Shown one piece after another: positions 17,907 to 26,369 of a DNA stretch of 64,000 nt; the stretch's first letter is position 1; every line of letters starts with the position of its first letter. Made by a program: the position numbers and the translations under genes. The DNA lies in assembly GCF_017355935.1 (NCBI RefSeq), contig NZ_JAFIQT010000010.1, positions 1 to 64,000 of the forward strand, read 5' to 3'. A model generated the notes under the pieces. That model was not told where the DNA came from. It saw only the letters and a list, made by a program, of their open reading frames with translations, and did no database searches. The DNA comes from Telluribacter humicola. GTDB taxonomy: Bacteria; Bacteroidota; Bacteroidia; Cytophagales; Spirosomataceae.

Positions 17907-18314
17907 TTATTCGTCGGCTTTAAGACTTTTTTTTAATGCCCTATTCTCCAGGCTCAGTTCGGCCACCAGTTGCTTGAGTGCTTCATTTTCTGACTTGATG
18001 GTTTGCACTTCTGGAGCAGTGGCCTCCCGGGTCGTATCACCCGCCAAGCGTTTTTTACCTGCTTCCAGGAACTCCTTACTCCAGCGATAGTACACGTTGG
18101 TGTTGAGTCCTTCGCGGCGACAGATTTCAGCCACAGATTGTTCGCCTTGCAAGCCTTCCAGTACGATTCGGATTTTCTCCTCAGCAGTGTATTGGCGCCG
18201 GCTTTGTCGCTGAATATCTTTAATAATGGAAAAGGCAGATGGGCGCTCCGGAGTAGATGAGGCTGATTGATCCGTTTTGGAGTGCCTAGGCGTTCTTTTA
18301 GATGGTTTGGACAT
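17907..18314 (-). CDS. IS3-family orfA (helix-turn-helix protein)
   Basis: 135 aa. The HTH_Tnp_1 domain lies at about residues 35-90 (YTAEEKIRIVLEGLQGEQSVAEICRREG, NTNVYYRWSKEFLEAGKKRL), followed by a leucine-zipper-like coiled coil (EALKQLVAELSLENRALKK). OrfA binds the element's ends and is normally fused to OrfB by -1 frameshifting. The end of orfA lies 14 bp before the orfB ATG. Confidence 0.9.
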   Translation of the reverse strand: MSKPSKRTPRHSKTDQSASSTPERPSAFSIIKDIQRQSRRQYTAEEKIRIVLEGLQGEQSVAEICRREGLNTNVYYRWSKEFLEAGKKRLAGDTTREATAPEVQTIKSENEALKQLVAELSLENRALKKSLKADE

Positions 18315-18557
18315 AACTAAGGTAATTTGGGTGAAACAATTTACTAAATTGTCTCTTCCCTTTTTCTTCCCTTCTGTCCATTTTTACTTGACTATGTACA
18401 ATTGTGTCGTTATTGTTATGCCTTTAATGTAAATGTATCTAATTTCGTTAGTACCTGCAATTATGTAGTTTAATATTGATCTTGTGAAGCTACATTGTAC
18501 ACCTCAATATGTACAGAAACGGTCATTTTAATATAGGACAGGTCAGCAAGAGTACCC

Positions 18558-20519
18558 CTATCTTGACTTAAGAATCTCAATTACATCAGATAATTCCCGA
18601 ACATCGTCATTAAGATCACTACTTATCCCAATCTTTCTATACTGGATGTTAAACCCCTTATCGACAACAAGCTTTGTTGGTAATCCTGTTACGTCTAATG
18701 ATGAAGCCACCGAACTAAAATTATCGAAATAAAGTGTATGCTGCGGCATTCTACGAAACAATTGCAGGGCTTTGGGACGATTACTATCACTTGTGTTTAC
18801 AAAAAGAAATAGCACATCTGATTCTTCTTTATATCGTTTAGCCAAGTCAGACATCCCTGGTAGACCCGCTATGCACGGCGCACACCAGGAGGCCCAAAAA
18901 TCAATGACCAGGATTTTTCCCGTAAGATCGCCAAGCGCAATAGCGTTACCTCGATAATCCTGCAAAGACAAGTCCCTTGGAAACGGCACATTAATAAATT
19001 CATTTTGAATGGTAATCCTCCTCTCTTCCCTAAGCTGGTGTTCTACATCTGATAGACTATTCTTGCTTTTAAACACCTGATCATATTTTGCGATAAAGTC
19101 AGGATCAATCTTTCCATTACGTTTCAATATTGCCTCAATTTCTTGCCTAGCCTTCGCAACCATTCCCAGTTCTATCAAACATTGGATGTAGCTATGGTTG
19201 ATTGCGGCCTTACTTCCTTTCGTCAATGTTATGGCCGCTTCCCTTAAAAGTGGCAAGGCCTCCGAGTGACGCTTGAGTAAAGTCAGGTACTTGGCATGCT
19301 GTTCGATCGCTTCGGCCAGGTCAACGTTTCGACGAGACTGTACCATAGAATCGGTTAAGTAAGGACGTTCAATCGGAATACGTGGATCGTGTAAACGGAG
19401 ACGATGCTCCTCCACCGATCTCCTGCTTAGTAGCTCGCCCAACGCTAGATTCCTAGAAGTAGAACGAAGAACTAGTCGTGCCGAAGTAGTGTAGGCATAC
19501 TTTCTATACTCAGCAGGTAAAGAATCAACCTCATTTTGCCAGAAAGTCGGCATTTCCGGTCCCTTGTAAGCCTCCGCAACTTTAGTCAACAGTTGAACAC
19601 CCCGATTGGTCAGGACTCGCCTGGTCCACTCGTCGGGGATTCTTGGGACATATGTCTTCTTAAAATCAAGATAGATATCATAAATCTTTTGAAAGTCATT
19701 GGTCAGGTATGCATCTTTTAGTGATTGCAAAGATTCAGTCTGTAACGCCCAGGATCCCTTGGGGAATCGTCTGAAAACCTCCGACTTATAGTGCCTGGAT
19801 AATTCTTCCTCACCCAGGAGATGATAAAAATTGCTAATTCCAGTCAAATAATCCCATTCCGTCAGAGTAGGCAGGTTTGCGTAAAAATCGAGCTCCCGAA
19901 TGAAAATGGATTTCTCATGGCTGTCATTTAAGTCTAATGTTTTGAGATAATGGCGAATGTATTTTGATTTCAGATGTGGATAAAGCTCAAATTCCTTTTC
20001 AAACAGCTCTTTCGCCTGCTTCTTCTGTGCAACCAGATGATACGTTTCGGGACTCCAGGCTCCCGCATAGAACTCCGCAATACTTGCGTGTGCCAATGGA
20101 ACGGCATTACCTTCGTTCCTCAGTAAAACCCAGTACCCTTTTCCGGTCTTATTGTCAATATTTCGGGCCGAGTCCATGAAGATGGTTAGAACACTTACCT
20201 CTTGATCTTTTAAATGATACACACCAGAAGCGGTCAAACCGTCCGTTACCAAGGGAATCTCCTTTGCTGTTGGAATGGCACTTGTGTTACTAGCGTATAC
20301 TATACACCGTACACTACCACAATCGACATCCTGGCCCCCCGAACATCGATACACAATTTTTAGGGTGTCCCCTCGCCTGGGCTCTTCAGGATAAAATTCA
20401 ACACGACTTTGTTCCCTTTGCGCTTGTATGCTGTTTGGCAATACACAGCCAAAAAGCAAACAGGTGGCACCAAGACACCACCTGCCAAATAATACCCTCG
20501 TCTTACTATTACATCCCAT
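18558..20519 (-). CDS. Exported protein with C-terminal TlpA-like thioredoxin domain
   Basis: 653 aa. An N-terminal signal sequence (GATCLLFGCVLP, possibly a lipoprotein) is followed by a beta-rich region, a long helical TPR-like middle part (about 180-490, repeats such as HLLGEEELSRHYKSEVFRRFP) and a thioredoxin domain at about 520-650. The redox site is DFWASWCAPCIAGLP. A cis-Pro is present in VTGLPTKLVVD. TlpA-type proteins reduce disulfides or handle metals in the periplasm; the substrate here is unknown. The gene stands alone between the IS3 element and the recombinase remnant. Confidence 0.85.
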   Translation of the reverse strand: MGCNSKTRVLFGRWCLGATCLLFGCVLPNSIQAQREQSRVEFYPEEPRRGDTLKIVYRCSGGQDVDCGSVRCIVYASNTSAIPTAKEIPLVTDGLTASGVYHLKDQEVSVLTIFMDSARNIDNKTGKGYWVLLRNEGNAVPLAHASIAEFYAGAWSPETYHLVAQKKQAKELFEKEFELYPHLKSKYIRHYLKTLDLNDSHEKSIFIRELDFYANLPTLTEWDYLTGISNFYHLLGEEELSRHYKSEVFRRFPKGSWALQTESLQSLKDAYLTNDFQKIYDIYLDFKKTYVPRIPDEWTRRVLTNRGVQLLTKVAEAYKGPEMPTFWQNEVDSLPAEYRKYAYTTSARLVLRSTSRNLALGELLSRRSVEEHRLRLHDPRIPIERPYLTDSMVQSRRNVDLAEAIEQHAKYLTLLKRHSEALPLLREAAITLTKGSKAAINHSYIQCLIELGMVAKARQEIEAILKRNGKIDPDFIAKYDQVFKSKNSLSDVEHQLREERRITIQNEFINVPFPRDLSLQDYRGNAIALGDLTGKILVIDFWASWCAPCIAGLPGMSDLAKRYKEESDVLFLFVNTSDSNRPKALQLFRRMPQHTLYFDNFSSVASSLDVTGLPTKLVVDKGFNIQYRKIGISSDLNDDVRELSDVIEILKSR

Positions 20520-20591
20520 AATTGACGGAAAGACATTCCTGGTTAGTCGTTGATAGAAAGCATTAGTACTTTAAAAGATCGAAGAGTCGGC

Positions 20592-20780
20592 TTAGTCAAG
20601 CTTGATAAATTCGGGTCGATCAATTATTTCTATACGAGAAGGTCGAGTCTCTTTTCCATCCCCACCTACTCTAACAGTCAATCCATTGTCAGCCTCGAGA
20701 TAACCAAGGCATAAAGCAGGAGCCAGGCGAGCAAGCGGAAGTAGAAACGCCTTGGTAGAATTTGCAGAAAATTCCACCAA
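20592..20780 (-). CDS. Small open frame of unknown nature
   Basis: 62 codons encoding a protein with segments such as LRLAPALCLGYLEADNG-like hydrophobic and RPSRIEIIDRPEF-like charged stretches. No family recognised. It lies in a region of recombination debris and may be a gene fragment or a chance frame. Confidence 0.25.
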   Translation of the reverse strand: MVEFSANSTKAFLLPLARLAPALCLGYLEADNGLTVRVGGDGKETRPSRIEIIDRPEFIKLD

Positions 20781-20904
20781 GGCGATAAATTACCCACAAG
20801 GTAACGCCTTTTGCAGTGGCTAGTCAATACTGCAAATCCGGTATATTAGTGTCTCGTCCTGATAAAACTCTACCGTCTTTTTTACCTATGTACTAAAATG
20901 ATGG

Positions 20905-21044
20905 GTTCAGGTCAGAGATCGAAGCCTTGCTGCTGAATGGTTCCACTCAGAAGTACATTGGCGACCGTTACCGCATCACAGAAGCCACGCTGTCAAACCG
21001 CTCAGGCGGCCTTGTGGGTCAAAAAGTATAAAAGAGCAGCTTGA
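20905..21044 (+). pseudogene. Serine recombinase C-terminal remnant
   Basis: Codons for EIEALLLNGSTQKYIGDRY and RITEATLSN match the C-terminus of the intact recombinase at 228-845 almost exactly. A 16-bp GC-rich insertion then breaks the frame, after which WVKKYKRAA and the stop follow, together with the homologous downstream sequence TGACACTGG. The first 160 codons are missing. Compared with the intact gene a four-residue stretch (KNGI) is also absent. Confidence 0.8.
20999..21014 (+). repeat. 16-bp GC-rich insertion in the recombinase remnant
   Basis: CGCTCAGGCGGCCTTG sits between AAC (Asn) and TGG (Trp) of the recombinase C-terminus. Removal restores the frame to the proper stop. It fits the consensus at C1, G2, C5, G7, C9, G10 and G16, the most divergent member of the set. 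Confidence 0.6.
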
Positions 21045-21065
21045 CACTGGACAAGGTGTAAAAAG

Positions 21066-21209
21066 TCAGAATGAGAGACCACGCCGTTCATTTACAATAT
21101 TCTTCGATGATAGAATGCGCTTTTTATTCTGCCCCCTTTCCAAGGCTTTGGCATACGCCAGTTGCAACACGTGCAGGTCATACTGCCGATTGATAAGCTG
21201 ATCCTGCAT
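21066..21209 (-). CDS. Possible small protein of 47 residues
   Basis: ATG at 21209 opens a frame encoding MQDQLINRQYDLHVLQLAYA followed by a Lys/Arg-rich tail. The amphipathic helical start and good codon pattern make it more than random, but there is no recognised family. It lies between the recombinase remnant and the oxidase genes and could be part of the mobile module. Confidence 0.3.
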   Translation of the reverse strand: MQDQLINRQYDLHVLQLAYAKALERGQNKKRILSSKNIVNERRGLSF

Positions 21210-21253
21210 CCTTGACACCTACCCAAACGATAATTTATAAAACCTTTTTAAGA

Positions 21254-21261
21254 TATGTTTG
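21254..21261 (+). promoter_or_regulatory. Candidate -7 promoter element for the oxidase cluster
   Basis: TATGTTTG matches the Bacteroidota -7 consensus TAnnTTTG about 50 bp before the ccoN start. No convincing -33 TTTG at the standard spacing was found, so this is tentative. Confidence 0.35.
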
Positions 21262-21313
21262 TCTTTTTTAGAATAATTGTCTACTTTAACCGCAGAGCTT
21301 AATAATTTTTACA

Positions 21314-23206
21314 ATGAATGTAGCCCATCCTATAAAGCCCCGCTTGCGAAAGTTAAGCAAGCTGTTGTCGGGCCTGTTACTAACCGCCTTCTGCTTTGTT
21401 GCGACAGGTGTAACGGCACAAACAGAAACTACTCCCACCAAAGAAGGGCTCATGAGCATGCCTGGTATTCTTATTACCATTACACTGCTGCTGATACCGA
21501 TTTCAGGCGCTCTGCTGCTGTTGGTAGTTAAAGTATGGGCGCTGTTAAAGCACTTACGCACCAAAAAGCATGCTGTAGAAGCCAGCCGCTATGCCGAATA
21601 CCTGCAAACTCTTAGTGAAGAGCAACTGAGTGTTTTACATACCCATAAAAAGAATCAGGAATATCGTCTGAAGGGGGGGGAGCTCACTGGTCCTTTTGCT
21701 CCTGAGGATACGCGCGGGCTCCTGAGCAGGGTGAACCATAAGGCCAACATCCGCTTTATCGCGGCTAAGCGCAAATCTCTGGAGCGCCCTGCGGTAGACC
21801 CCCAGCTTTCCCGGCTTATTTTGTGGTTGCTGGGTACGGCCACTTTCTGGCTGCTTTTCGGCACTAGCATTGGCCAATACCTGGGAATTAAGTTTGTAGC
21901 ACCCGATATTGACCACCAGAGCTGGTTGAGCTTTGGCAGGCTGCGGCCAGTGCATACCAATGCAGTTTTCTGGGGTTGGTCATCGCTGGCCATGCTGGGG
22001 CTTGGGTATTACGTGGTACCGCGTGTAAGTAACGTAAGACTACATAGCTTAAAAGCAGGCTGGTGGACGCTCATTCTCATTAATGCGGCTGTTATGCTGG
22101 GCTCACTTGCCCTTATGGCCGGCATTAACAACGGTGGTGGCGAATACCGCGAATATGTGTGGCCCATTCAGCTGCTGTTTGGCATAGGGCTGATTATTAC
22201 GCTGTACAATTTCATAAGAACAGTATCCAAACGCAAGACGAAAGAAATCTATGTATCTAACTGGTACATAGTAGCAGCGGTAATGTTTGCCATTGTAATT
22301 TCCATTGTGGCGTATGTGCCCAGCTATCAGTCTGGTCTGGGCGAAACCATTATCCAGGGCTATTACATGCACCAGGGCGTCGGCATGTGGTTCATGCTCT
22401 TTACCCTGGGGCTGGTCTATTATTACCTGCCCCAGCAGCTTAATAAACCTATCTATTCCTACAGTCTGGGGATACTGGCATTTTGGTCTCAGATATTCTT
22501 TTATACCGTCATTGGCACCCACCATTTTGTGTTTAGTGCCATTCCCTGGTCGCTGCAAACCGTTGCCATTGTAGGGAGCGCTGGTATGGCCATTCCGGTA
22601 ATTGCAGGTACCACGAACTTCATAATGACCTTCCGCGGTGCCTGGCACAAGGTAGCAGGCAGCTACACTCTGCCGTTCTTTATCGTCGGCATTATCTTCT
22701 ACTTTACCGGCTCTTTGCAGGGCACGGCCGAGGCTTTCCGCAGCACTAACCTCATCTGGCACTTTACAGATTTTACCGTAGCACACTCGCACCTGACCAT
22801 GTACGGCATTATCGCCTTTTTCCTGTGGGGAGGCATCTATGCCATCGTGCCGCGCATTACCCGACAGGAACCGCCTCAGGTAACGGTGGGTATTCATTTC
22901 TGGATGGCCTTTATCGGCATGATGTTCTACACCATTCCGCTAATGTGGGGCGGTACCCTGCGCGGGCTAATGTGGATAGAAGGGCTTCCCTTTATTGAAA
23001 GCGTAGTGCTGATGGCCCCTTTCTGGCTATGGCGCGCAATTGGTGGCACGCTCATGTGGGTGTCACACTTCATCTTCGCCTACAACATGTACCGCATGAT
23101 AAAGCCGCGTAAAATAATCAACATCAACAATACGGCTATCGGTATTCTTGACAGAGATGGCTATGAGCTGGTGGACATAGTGAACAAGGAAAAGCCAGCT
23201 GTTTAA
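21314..23206 (+). CDS. ccoN: cbb3-type cytochrome c oxidase subunit I with N-terminal extension
   Basis: 630 aa, longer than typical CcoN (about 480). Residues 1-35 look like a signal sequence, then one helix (about 50-75) and a soluble linker precede the oxidase core from about residue 165. Heme and copper ligands are visible: RPVHTNAVFWGW (low-spin heme), QGYYMHQGVGMWF and GTHHFVFSAIPW (CuB region), IWHFTDFTVAHSHLTMYG (heme b3 and b histidines). It reduces oxygen to water with high affinity and pumps protons. The cytochrome c subunit follows after 53 bp. Confidence 0.92.
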   Translation: MNVAHPIKPRLRKLSKLLSGLLLTAFCFVATGVTAQTETTPTKEGLMSMPGILITITLLLIPISGALLLLVVKVWALLKHLRTKKHAVEASRYAEYLQTLSEEQLSVLHTHKKNQEYRLKGGELTGPFAPEDTRGLLSRVNHKANIRFIAAKRKSLERPAVDPQLSRLILWLLGTATFWLLFGTSIGQYLGIKFVAPDIDHQSWLSFGRLRPVHTNAVFWGWSSLAMLGLGYYVVPRVSNVRLHSLKAGWWTLILINAAVMLGSLALMAGINNGGGEYREYVWPIQLLFGIGLIITLYNFIRTVSKRKTKEIYVSNWYIVAAVMFAIVISIVAYVPSYQSGLGETIIQGYYMHQGVGMWFMLFTLGLVYYYLPQQLNKPIYSYSLGILAFWSQIFFYTVIGTHHFVFSAIPWSLQTVAIVGSAGMAIPVIAGTTNFIMTFRGAWHKVAGSYTLPFFIVGIIFYFTGSLQGTAEAFRSTNLIWHFTDFTVAHSHLTMYGIIAFFLWGGIYAIVPRITRQEPPQVTVGIHFWMAFIGMMFYTIPLMWGGTLRGLMWIEGLPFIESVVLMAPFWLWRAIGGTLMWVSHFIFAYNMYRMIKPRKIININNTAIGILDRDGYELVDIVNKEKPAV

Positions 23207-23259
23207 GGCCAGAAACAAATTAGCATAAATCATAAATTGCCGGTTGGCAACCAAAGCAT

Positions 23260-24279
23260 ATGATGGAATTTTTTAATGATTACCGAAAACTGTACTCATC
23301 TGCACTGGGCCTCTTTCTGTTATTAACGGTGCTGGTGGCCATTTTACCTGCCTTCGATAACCAGAACAACAATGGTCCGCTACCCAATGCTGTTGCACTT
23401 CAGGGTGAGGCCCTGGAAGGCAAGGCCATATATGTATCAAATGGCTGCGTGGCCTGCCACACCCAGCAGGTGCGTAACCTGGAGATGGACAGGGTTTGGG
23501 GGGCGCGGCCCAGCATTGCCGCCGACTATGCCGATATCAACCGCATGGACCTCTGGCGCAATACCGCTACCCTGATGGGTACCGAACGTACCGGTCCCGA
23601 CCTGGCCAATGTAGGATCCCGCCAGCCTAGCGCTACCTGGAATTTACTGCACCTGTACCAGCCACGGGCCGTAGTGGAAGAATCTATCATGCCGGCCTAC
23701 CCATGGCTGTTTAAAGAAAAGGAAGTAGTAGAAGAAGGCGATGTAGAGGTGGTGGTGCCAGATCGATTCCGAGTTGGTGTAAACGGAAAAATTGTAGCAA
23801 CCGATGAGGCCCTTAAACTGGTGGCGTACCTGCAGTCTCTGAAACAGGTAGAGCTGCCAGGTACCATGCCCGCCCCCAATTTCCTTTACAAGCAGGAGAA
23901 GAAAGAAGCTGCTGCGCTTGCCACAGGAGCAGGAGAGACGGAGGGGCTGGATGGAGCTGCCCTTTATACTGCCAACTGCCAAAGCTGCCACCAGGCCAAT
24001 GGCGAGGGTTTGAAAGGGGCCTTCCCGCCGCTGAAAGGCAGCAGTGTTGTGCTGGATGATAATCCGGAGTTGTACGTGGAGGTGATTATGAATGGCTACG
24101 ACGCCCACCCTGAGTATGCCTCCATGCCAGCCGTAGGCACCAACAGCAAGCTAACAGCAGCAGAAGTTACCGCCATTATGAACCACGAGCGGACTAACTG
24201 GGGCAACAAGGCGCGTCTGGTAACCGAAGAAGAGGTTCAGAAAATAATGGACTACCTGAAGCAAACCACAAAACAATAA
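23260..24279 (+). CDS. ccoO: CcoO subunit fused to a C-terminal cytochrome c domain
   Basis: 339 aa. One N-terminal anchor helix (about 14-32) is followed by the CcoO monoheme domain with GCVACHTQQVRNLE and the sixth-ligand region IMPAYPWLF. A linker leads to a second cytochrome c domain (about 225-335) with NCQSCHQANGEG and a distal Met in YASMPAVG. The fusion appears to replace the separate diheme CcoP subunit, which is absent nearby. It passes electrons to CcoN. Confidence 0.92.
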   Translation: MMEFFNDYRKLYSSALGLFLLLTVLVAILPAFDNQNNNGPLPNAVALQGEALEGKAIYVSNGCVACHTQQVRNLEMDRVWGARPSIAADYADINRMDLWRNTATLMGTERTGPDLANVGSRQPSATWNLLHLYQPRAVVEESIMPAYPWLFKEKEVVEEGDVEVVVPDRFRVGVNGKIVATDEALKLVAYLQSLKQVELPGTMPAPNFLYKQEKKEAAALATGAGETEGLDGAALYTANCQSCHQANGEGLKGAFPPLKGSSVVLDDNPELYVEVIMNGYDAHPEYASMPAVGTNSKLTAAEVTAIMNHERTNWGNKARLVTEEEVQKIMDYLKQTTKQ

Positions 24280-24299
24280 CAGTATAAACCCCTATTTCC

Positions 24300-24551
24300 A
24301 TGCAACACCCACAGGAAGACTACCTACCAAGCCTGCTGACTGCTACACCTTTTGAAGGACGGCAGCTGGCCATTACCCTGGCCAGAAAAACCATTGGCAC
24401 CATACAGCCAGATGCCAGCATTCGTCAGCAGCTGCGCGATAGCTACGCTAATGATACTGCACAGCTCATTGCCTCTGCACAGGTAGTGGCAGTAGAGTTT
24501 CAGACCATTGCGCAGGCAAACAATTACTGGAAAAAAACGAGTAACCCATGA
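24300..24551 (+). CDS. Hypothetical protein in the oxidase cluster
   Basis: 83 aa, soluble, no recognised domain; mixed helical prediction with one AQANNYWKK-like end. It starts 21 bp after ccoO and overlaps the next gene by 4 bp (ATGA), so it is translationally coupled within the cbb3 operon. Confidence 0.6.
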   Translation: MQHPQEDYLPSLLTATPFEGRQLAITLARKTIGTIQPDASIRQQLRDSYANDTAQLIASAQVVAVEFQTIAQANNYWKKTSNP

Positions 24552-24805
24552 ATAGATTCCTGCTTACAAGCCTTCTACTTTTGTTAAGCATTGCTGCTTT
24601 TGCCTGTCCCGCCTGCGAAAAGCAACAGCCTGAGCTCCTAAGGGGCGTCAGCCACGGGGCAGGGCCGCAAAGCAACTGGGATTATGTAATTGTCTGGGCC
24701 GCAGTACTCATTGTGCTGGCTACACTTTTTTATACTATTAAGTGGCTAGTTAAGCCTGGCGAAAAAAGCGAGGAGCACATTAAAAGAACCGTATTAGAAT
24801 TCTGA
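24548..24805 (+). CDS. Small membrane protein with CxxC motif, oxidase-linked
   Basis: 85 aa. A signal peptide ends at FACPACEKQQ, which leaves a CxxC pair at the mature N-terminus, followed by one transmembrane helix (about 45-67) and a cytoplasmic tail. Proteins of this shape occur in Bacteroidota oxidase clusters. A role in copper delivery or as a small accessory subunit is possible but inferred. Confidence 0.65.
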   Translation: MNRFLLTSLLLLLSIAAFACPACEKQQPELLRGVSHGAGPQSNWDYVIVWAAVLIVLATLFYTIKWLVKPGEKSEEHIKRTVLEF

Positions 24806-24809
24806 AACC

Positions 24810-25217
24810 ATGGAAGACAGAAGTTCTGTAATAATTTTTATAGATGATGACCAGCAACCGGTAGGCTCTTTTAAATCGCCTATCAACTTTGAACTGGATA
24901 CACGCAAGCTACCCGACGGAGAGCACTTTCTGCGTATCGTGAGCCAGGATCCATCCGGCAAAGAGGGCATTCGCAAAATACCTTTTACCGTCCGCAATGG
25001 TCCCGACATTACGGTAGAAGGCCTTCAGGAGAACGAAGTGGTAGATGGTGTTTTGCCCATAATGGTGAGTGCTTATGGCAAGGGGGACCAGAAAATATTC
25101 CTCATAGAAGGCAGCGAAACCCCTCGCAGCATCCCCAACTGGATTTGGGTCCTGCACATCGGTTTTGGTGGCTGGGCCATTTATTACCTCCTTACCCAAC
25201 TCTTTATTGCACCATGA
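24810..25217 (+). CDS. Tail-anchored protein with Ig-like domain, oxidase-linked
   Basis: 135 aa. Residues 1-110 form a beta-rich domain (VIIFIDDDQQPVGSF, LPDGEHFLRIVSQD, KIPFTVRNGP) resembling an Ig/cadherin-like fold. A C-terminal helix (IPNWIWVLHIGFGGWAIYYLL) anchors it. There is no signal peptide. It overlaps the globin gene by 4 bp. It is probably an accessory factor for the cbb3 oxidase; no function is known to me. Confidence 0.65.
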   Translation: MEDRSSVIIFIDDDQQPVGSFKSPINFELDTRKLPDGEHFLRIVSQDPSGKEGIRKIPFTVRNGPDITVEGLQENEVVDGVLPIMVSAYGKGDQKIFLIEGSETPRSIPNWIWVLHIGFGGWAIYYLLTQLFIAP

Positions 25218-25609
25218 CTGCGAAACACGACATTGACGGACTGGCCGATATAAAAGTCCTTGTAGATACTTTCTACGACTATGTGCGCCAGGATAGACTG
25301 CTGGCACCAATTTTTCAGGAGCACCTACATAATAACTGGGGGCCACACCTGGAGAAAATGTATGCCTTCTGGAATGCAGCGCTTTTTGGCGTCCGGGGCT
25401 ATGTAGGCAACCCTTTTGCCAGGCACGCCTCAATGCTCGTTAGTAGCGAACATTTTGAGCAATGGCTGACCCTCTTCAACAGAGCTGTGGCAAATCATTT
25501 TGAAGGCCCCGTGGCAGACGATGCCAGAAGGCGGGCCGGAATTATGGCGGCAACCTTCTATAGGCGTATCCAGGAACAGCAGGGAACAGGCAGGAGAACA
25601 CAGGTGTAA
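25214..25609 (+). CDS. Group III truncated hemoglobin
   Basis: 131 aa from ATG 25214, which overlaps the previous stop (ATGA). An open extension upstream to 25145 is in another gene. The motifs VDTFYDYVRQDRLLAPIF, WNAALFG, and the proximal-His region NPFARHASM define the group III trHb fold with heme bound at His. Such globins bind oxygen or NO. Placement at the end of the cbb3 operon suggests oxygen supply or NO protection for the oxidase. Confidence 0.85.
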   Translation: MTAKHDIDGLADIKVLVDTFYDYVRQDRLLAPIFQEHLHNNWGPHLEKMYAFWNAALFGVRGYVGNPFARHASMLVSSEHFEQWLTLFNRAVANHFEGPVADDARRRAGIMAATFYRRIQEQQGTGRRTQV

Positions 25610-25814
25610 ACGCCACCGTTAAAGCTGTGCAGCTTTCGCGTTAAAAAGTACCGCTGTTGCAGGTACATCGAGGGATGTGACATTGACCATTAGGTCGACC
25701 GCTGTAGGGTTAAGGTGTTGCAGCAGTACCAAATTGGTTCGTTTCCTTTGCTAATAAACAGATAACTACCAACTACTTTTGCAGGGGTAACAGGTAACTT
25801 TAAATGAGAATACG

Positions 25815-26252
25815 ATGATTTCAAAAGCATGCAAGTACGGGATACGAGCAACAGCATTTGTAGCTTCCAAGGCAGGCCAGGAAATTAAGTTAAATGTAAA
25901 AGAGATAGCAAGGGAAGTAGATGCACCCGAGGCTTTTACCGCTAAAGTGCTGCAGATACTCAACAAGCACCGCATTATTACTTCCCTTAAAGGACCCTAC
26001 GGAGGCTTTTACATTGAAGAGTATCAAATGGAGCAGCCGGTACTAAACATTGTACATGCCATTGATGGCCTGTCTATCTTTCGGGAGTGCGGCTTAGGCC
26101 TGAAACAATGCTCAGAAAAACATCCCTGCCCGATGCACGATAAGTTTAAGATTGCCCGAGAAACCCTCCGCGATGTCTTTCAGCAGACTACTATTCGGCA
26201 ACTAGCCAATGAATTGTCCAAAGGTACTACCTTTCTCACTAGCCAGGTATAA
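25815..26252 (+). CDS. Rrf2-family transcriptional regulator
   Basis: 145 aa. The N-terminal winged helix (ACKYGIRATAFVAS, VKEIAREVDAPEAFTAKVLQIL, LKGPYGGF) is followed by a cysteine cluster ECGLGLKQCSEKHPCPMHDKF typical of [2Fe-2S]-binding Rrf2 proteins such as NsrR and IscR. It probably senses NO, oxygen or iron-sulfur status. It lies next to the globin and oxidase genes and ahead of a cupin gene that it may control. Confidence 0.88.
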   Translation: MISKACKYGIRATAFVASKAGQEIKLNVKEIAREVDAPEAFTAKVLQILNKHRIITSLKGPYGGFYIEEYQMEQPVLNIVHAIDGLSIFRECGLGLKQCSEKHPCPMHDKFKIARETLRDVFQQTTIRQLANELSKGTTFLTSQV

Positions 26253-26369
26253 TACAATCCTGGACCAGGTACTTGAAGGGTTTTTCTTAAAGGCACGATA
26301 CTTCATAACTTATAGGGTATGAAACGATATCAGGAGTAAATACAAGTCTACACGGTAAATACTACTCAA

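Larger units (their letters stand above)
16849..18400 (-). mobile_element. IS3-family insertion sequence, nearly complete
   Basis: About 1552 bp bounded by related 27-bp inverted repeats beginning TGTA: 16849-16875 (TGTAGATCGTCAGCG...TGGACAA) and the complement of 18374-18400 (TGTACATAGTCAAG...TGGACAG). It carries orfA and orfB on the minus strand. The right repeat is shared with the decayed copy ending at 3241. No matching target duplication is visible at the flanks (TATAA versus ATTGT), so it may be old or rearranged. orfB contains one 16-bp GC-rich insertion. Confidence 0.88.

Noticed and set aside
22103-22897. Long minus-strand frame of 264 codons inside ccoN
   Set aside because: Shadow of the GC-rich codon pattern of ccoN on the opposite strand; no domain and no start signal.
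25145-25609. Longer start for the globin gene at 25145
   Set aside because: The first 23 codons overlap the preceding gene and lack globin similarity; the ATGA-overlap start at 25214 gives the normal family length.
25615-25680. Rho-independent terminator after the globin gene
   Set aside because: AAAGCTG/CAGCTTT and GTACC/GGTAC repeats exist but stems are short and no T-run follows; not strong enough to list.
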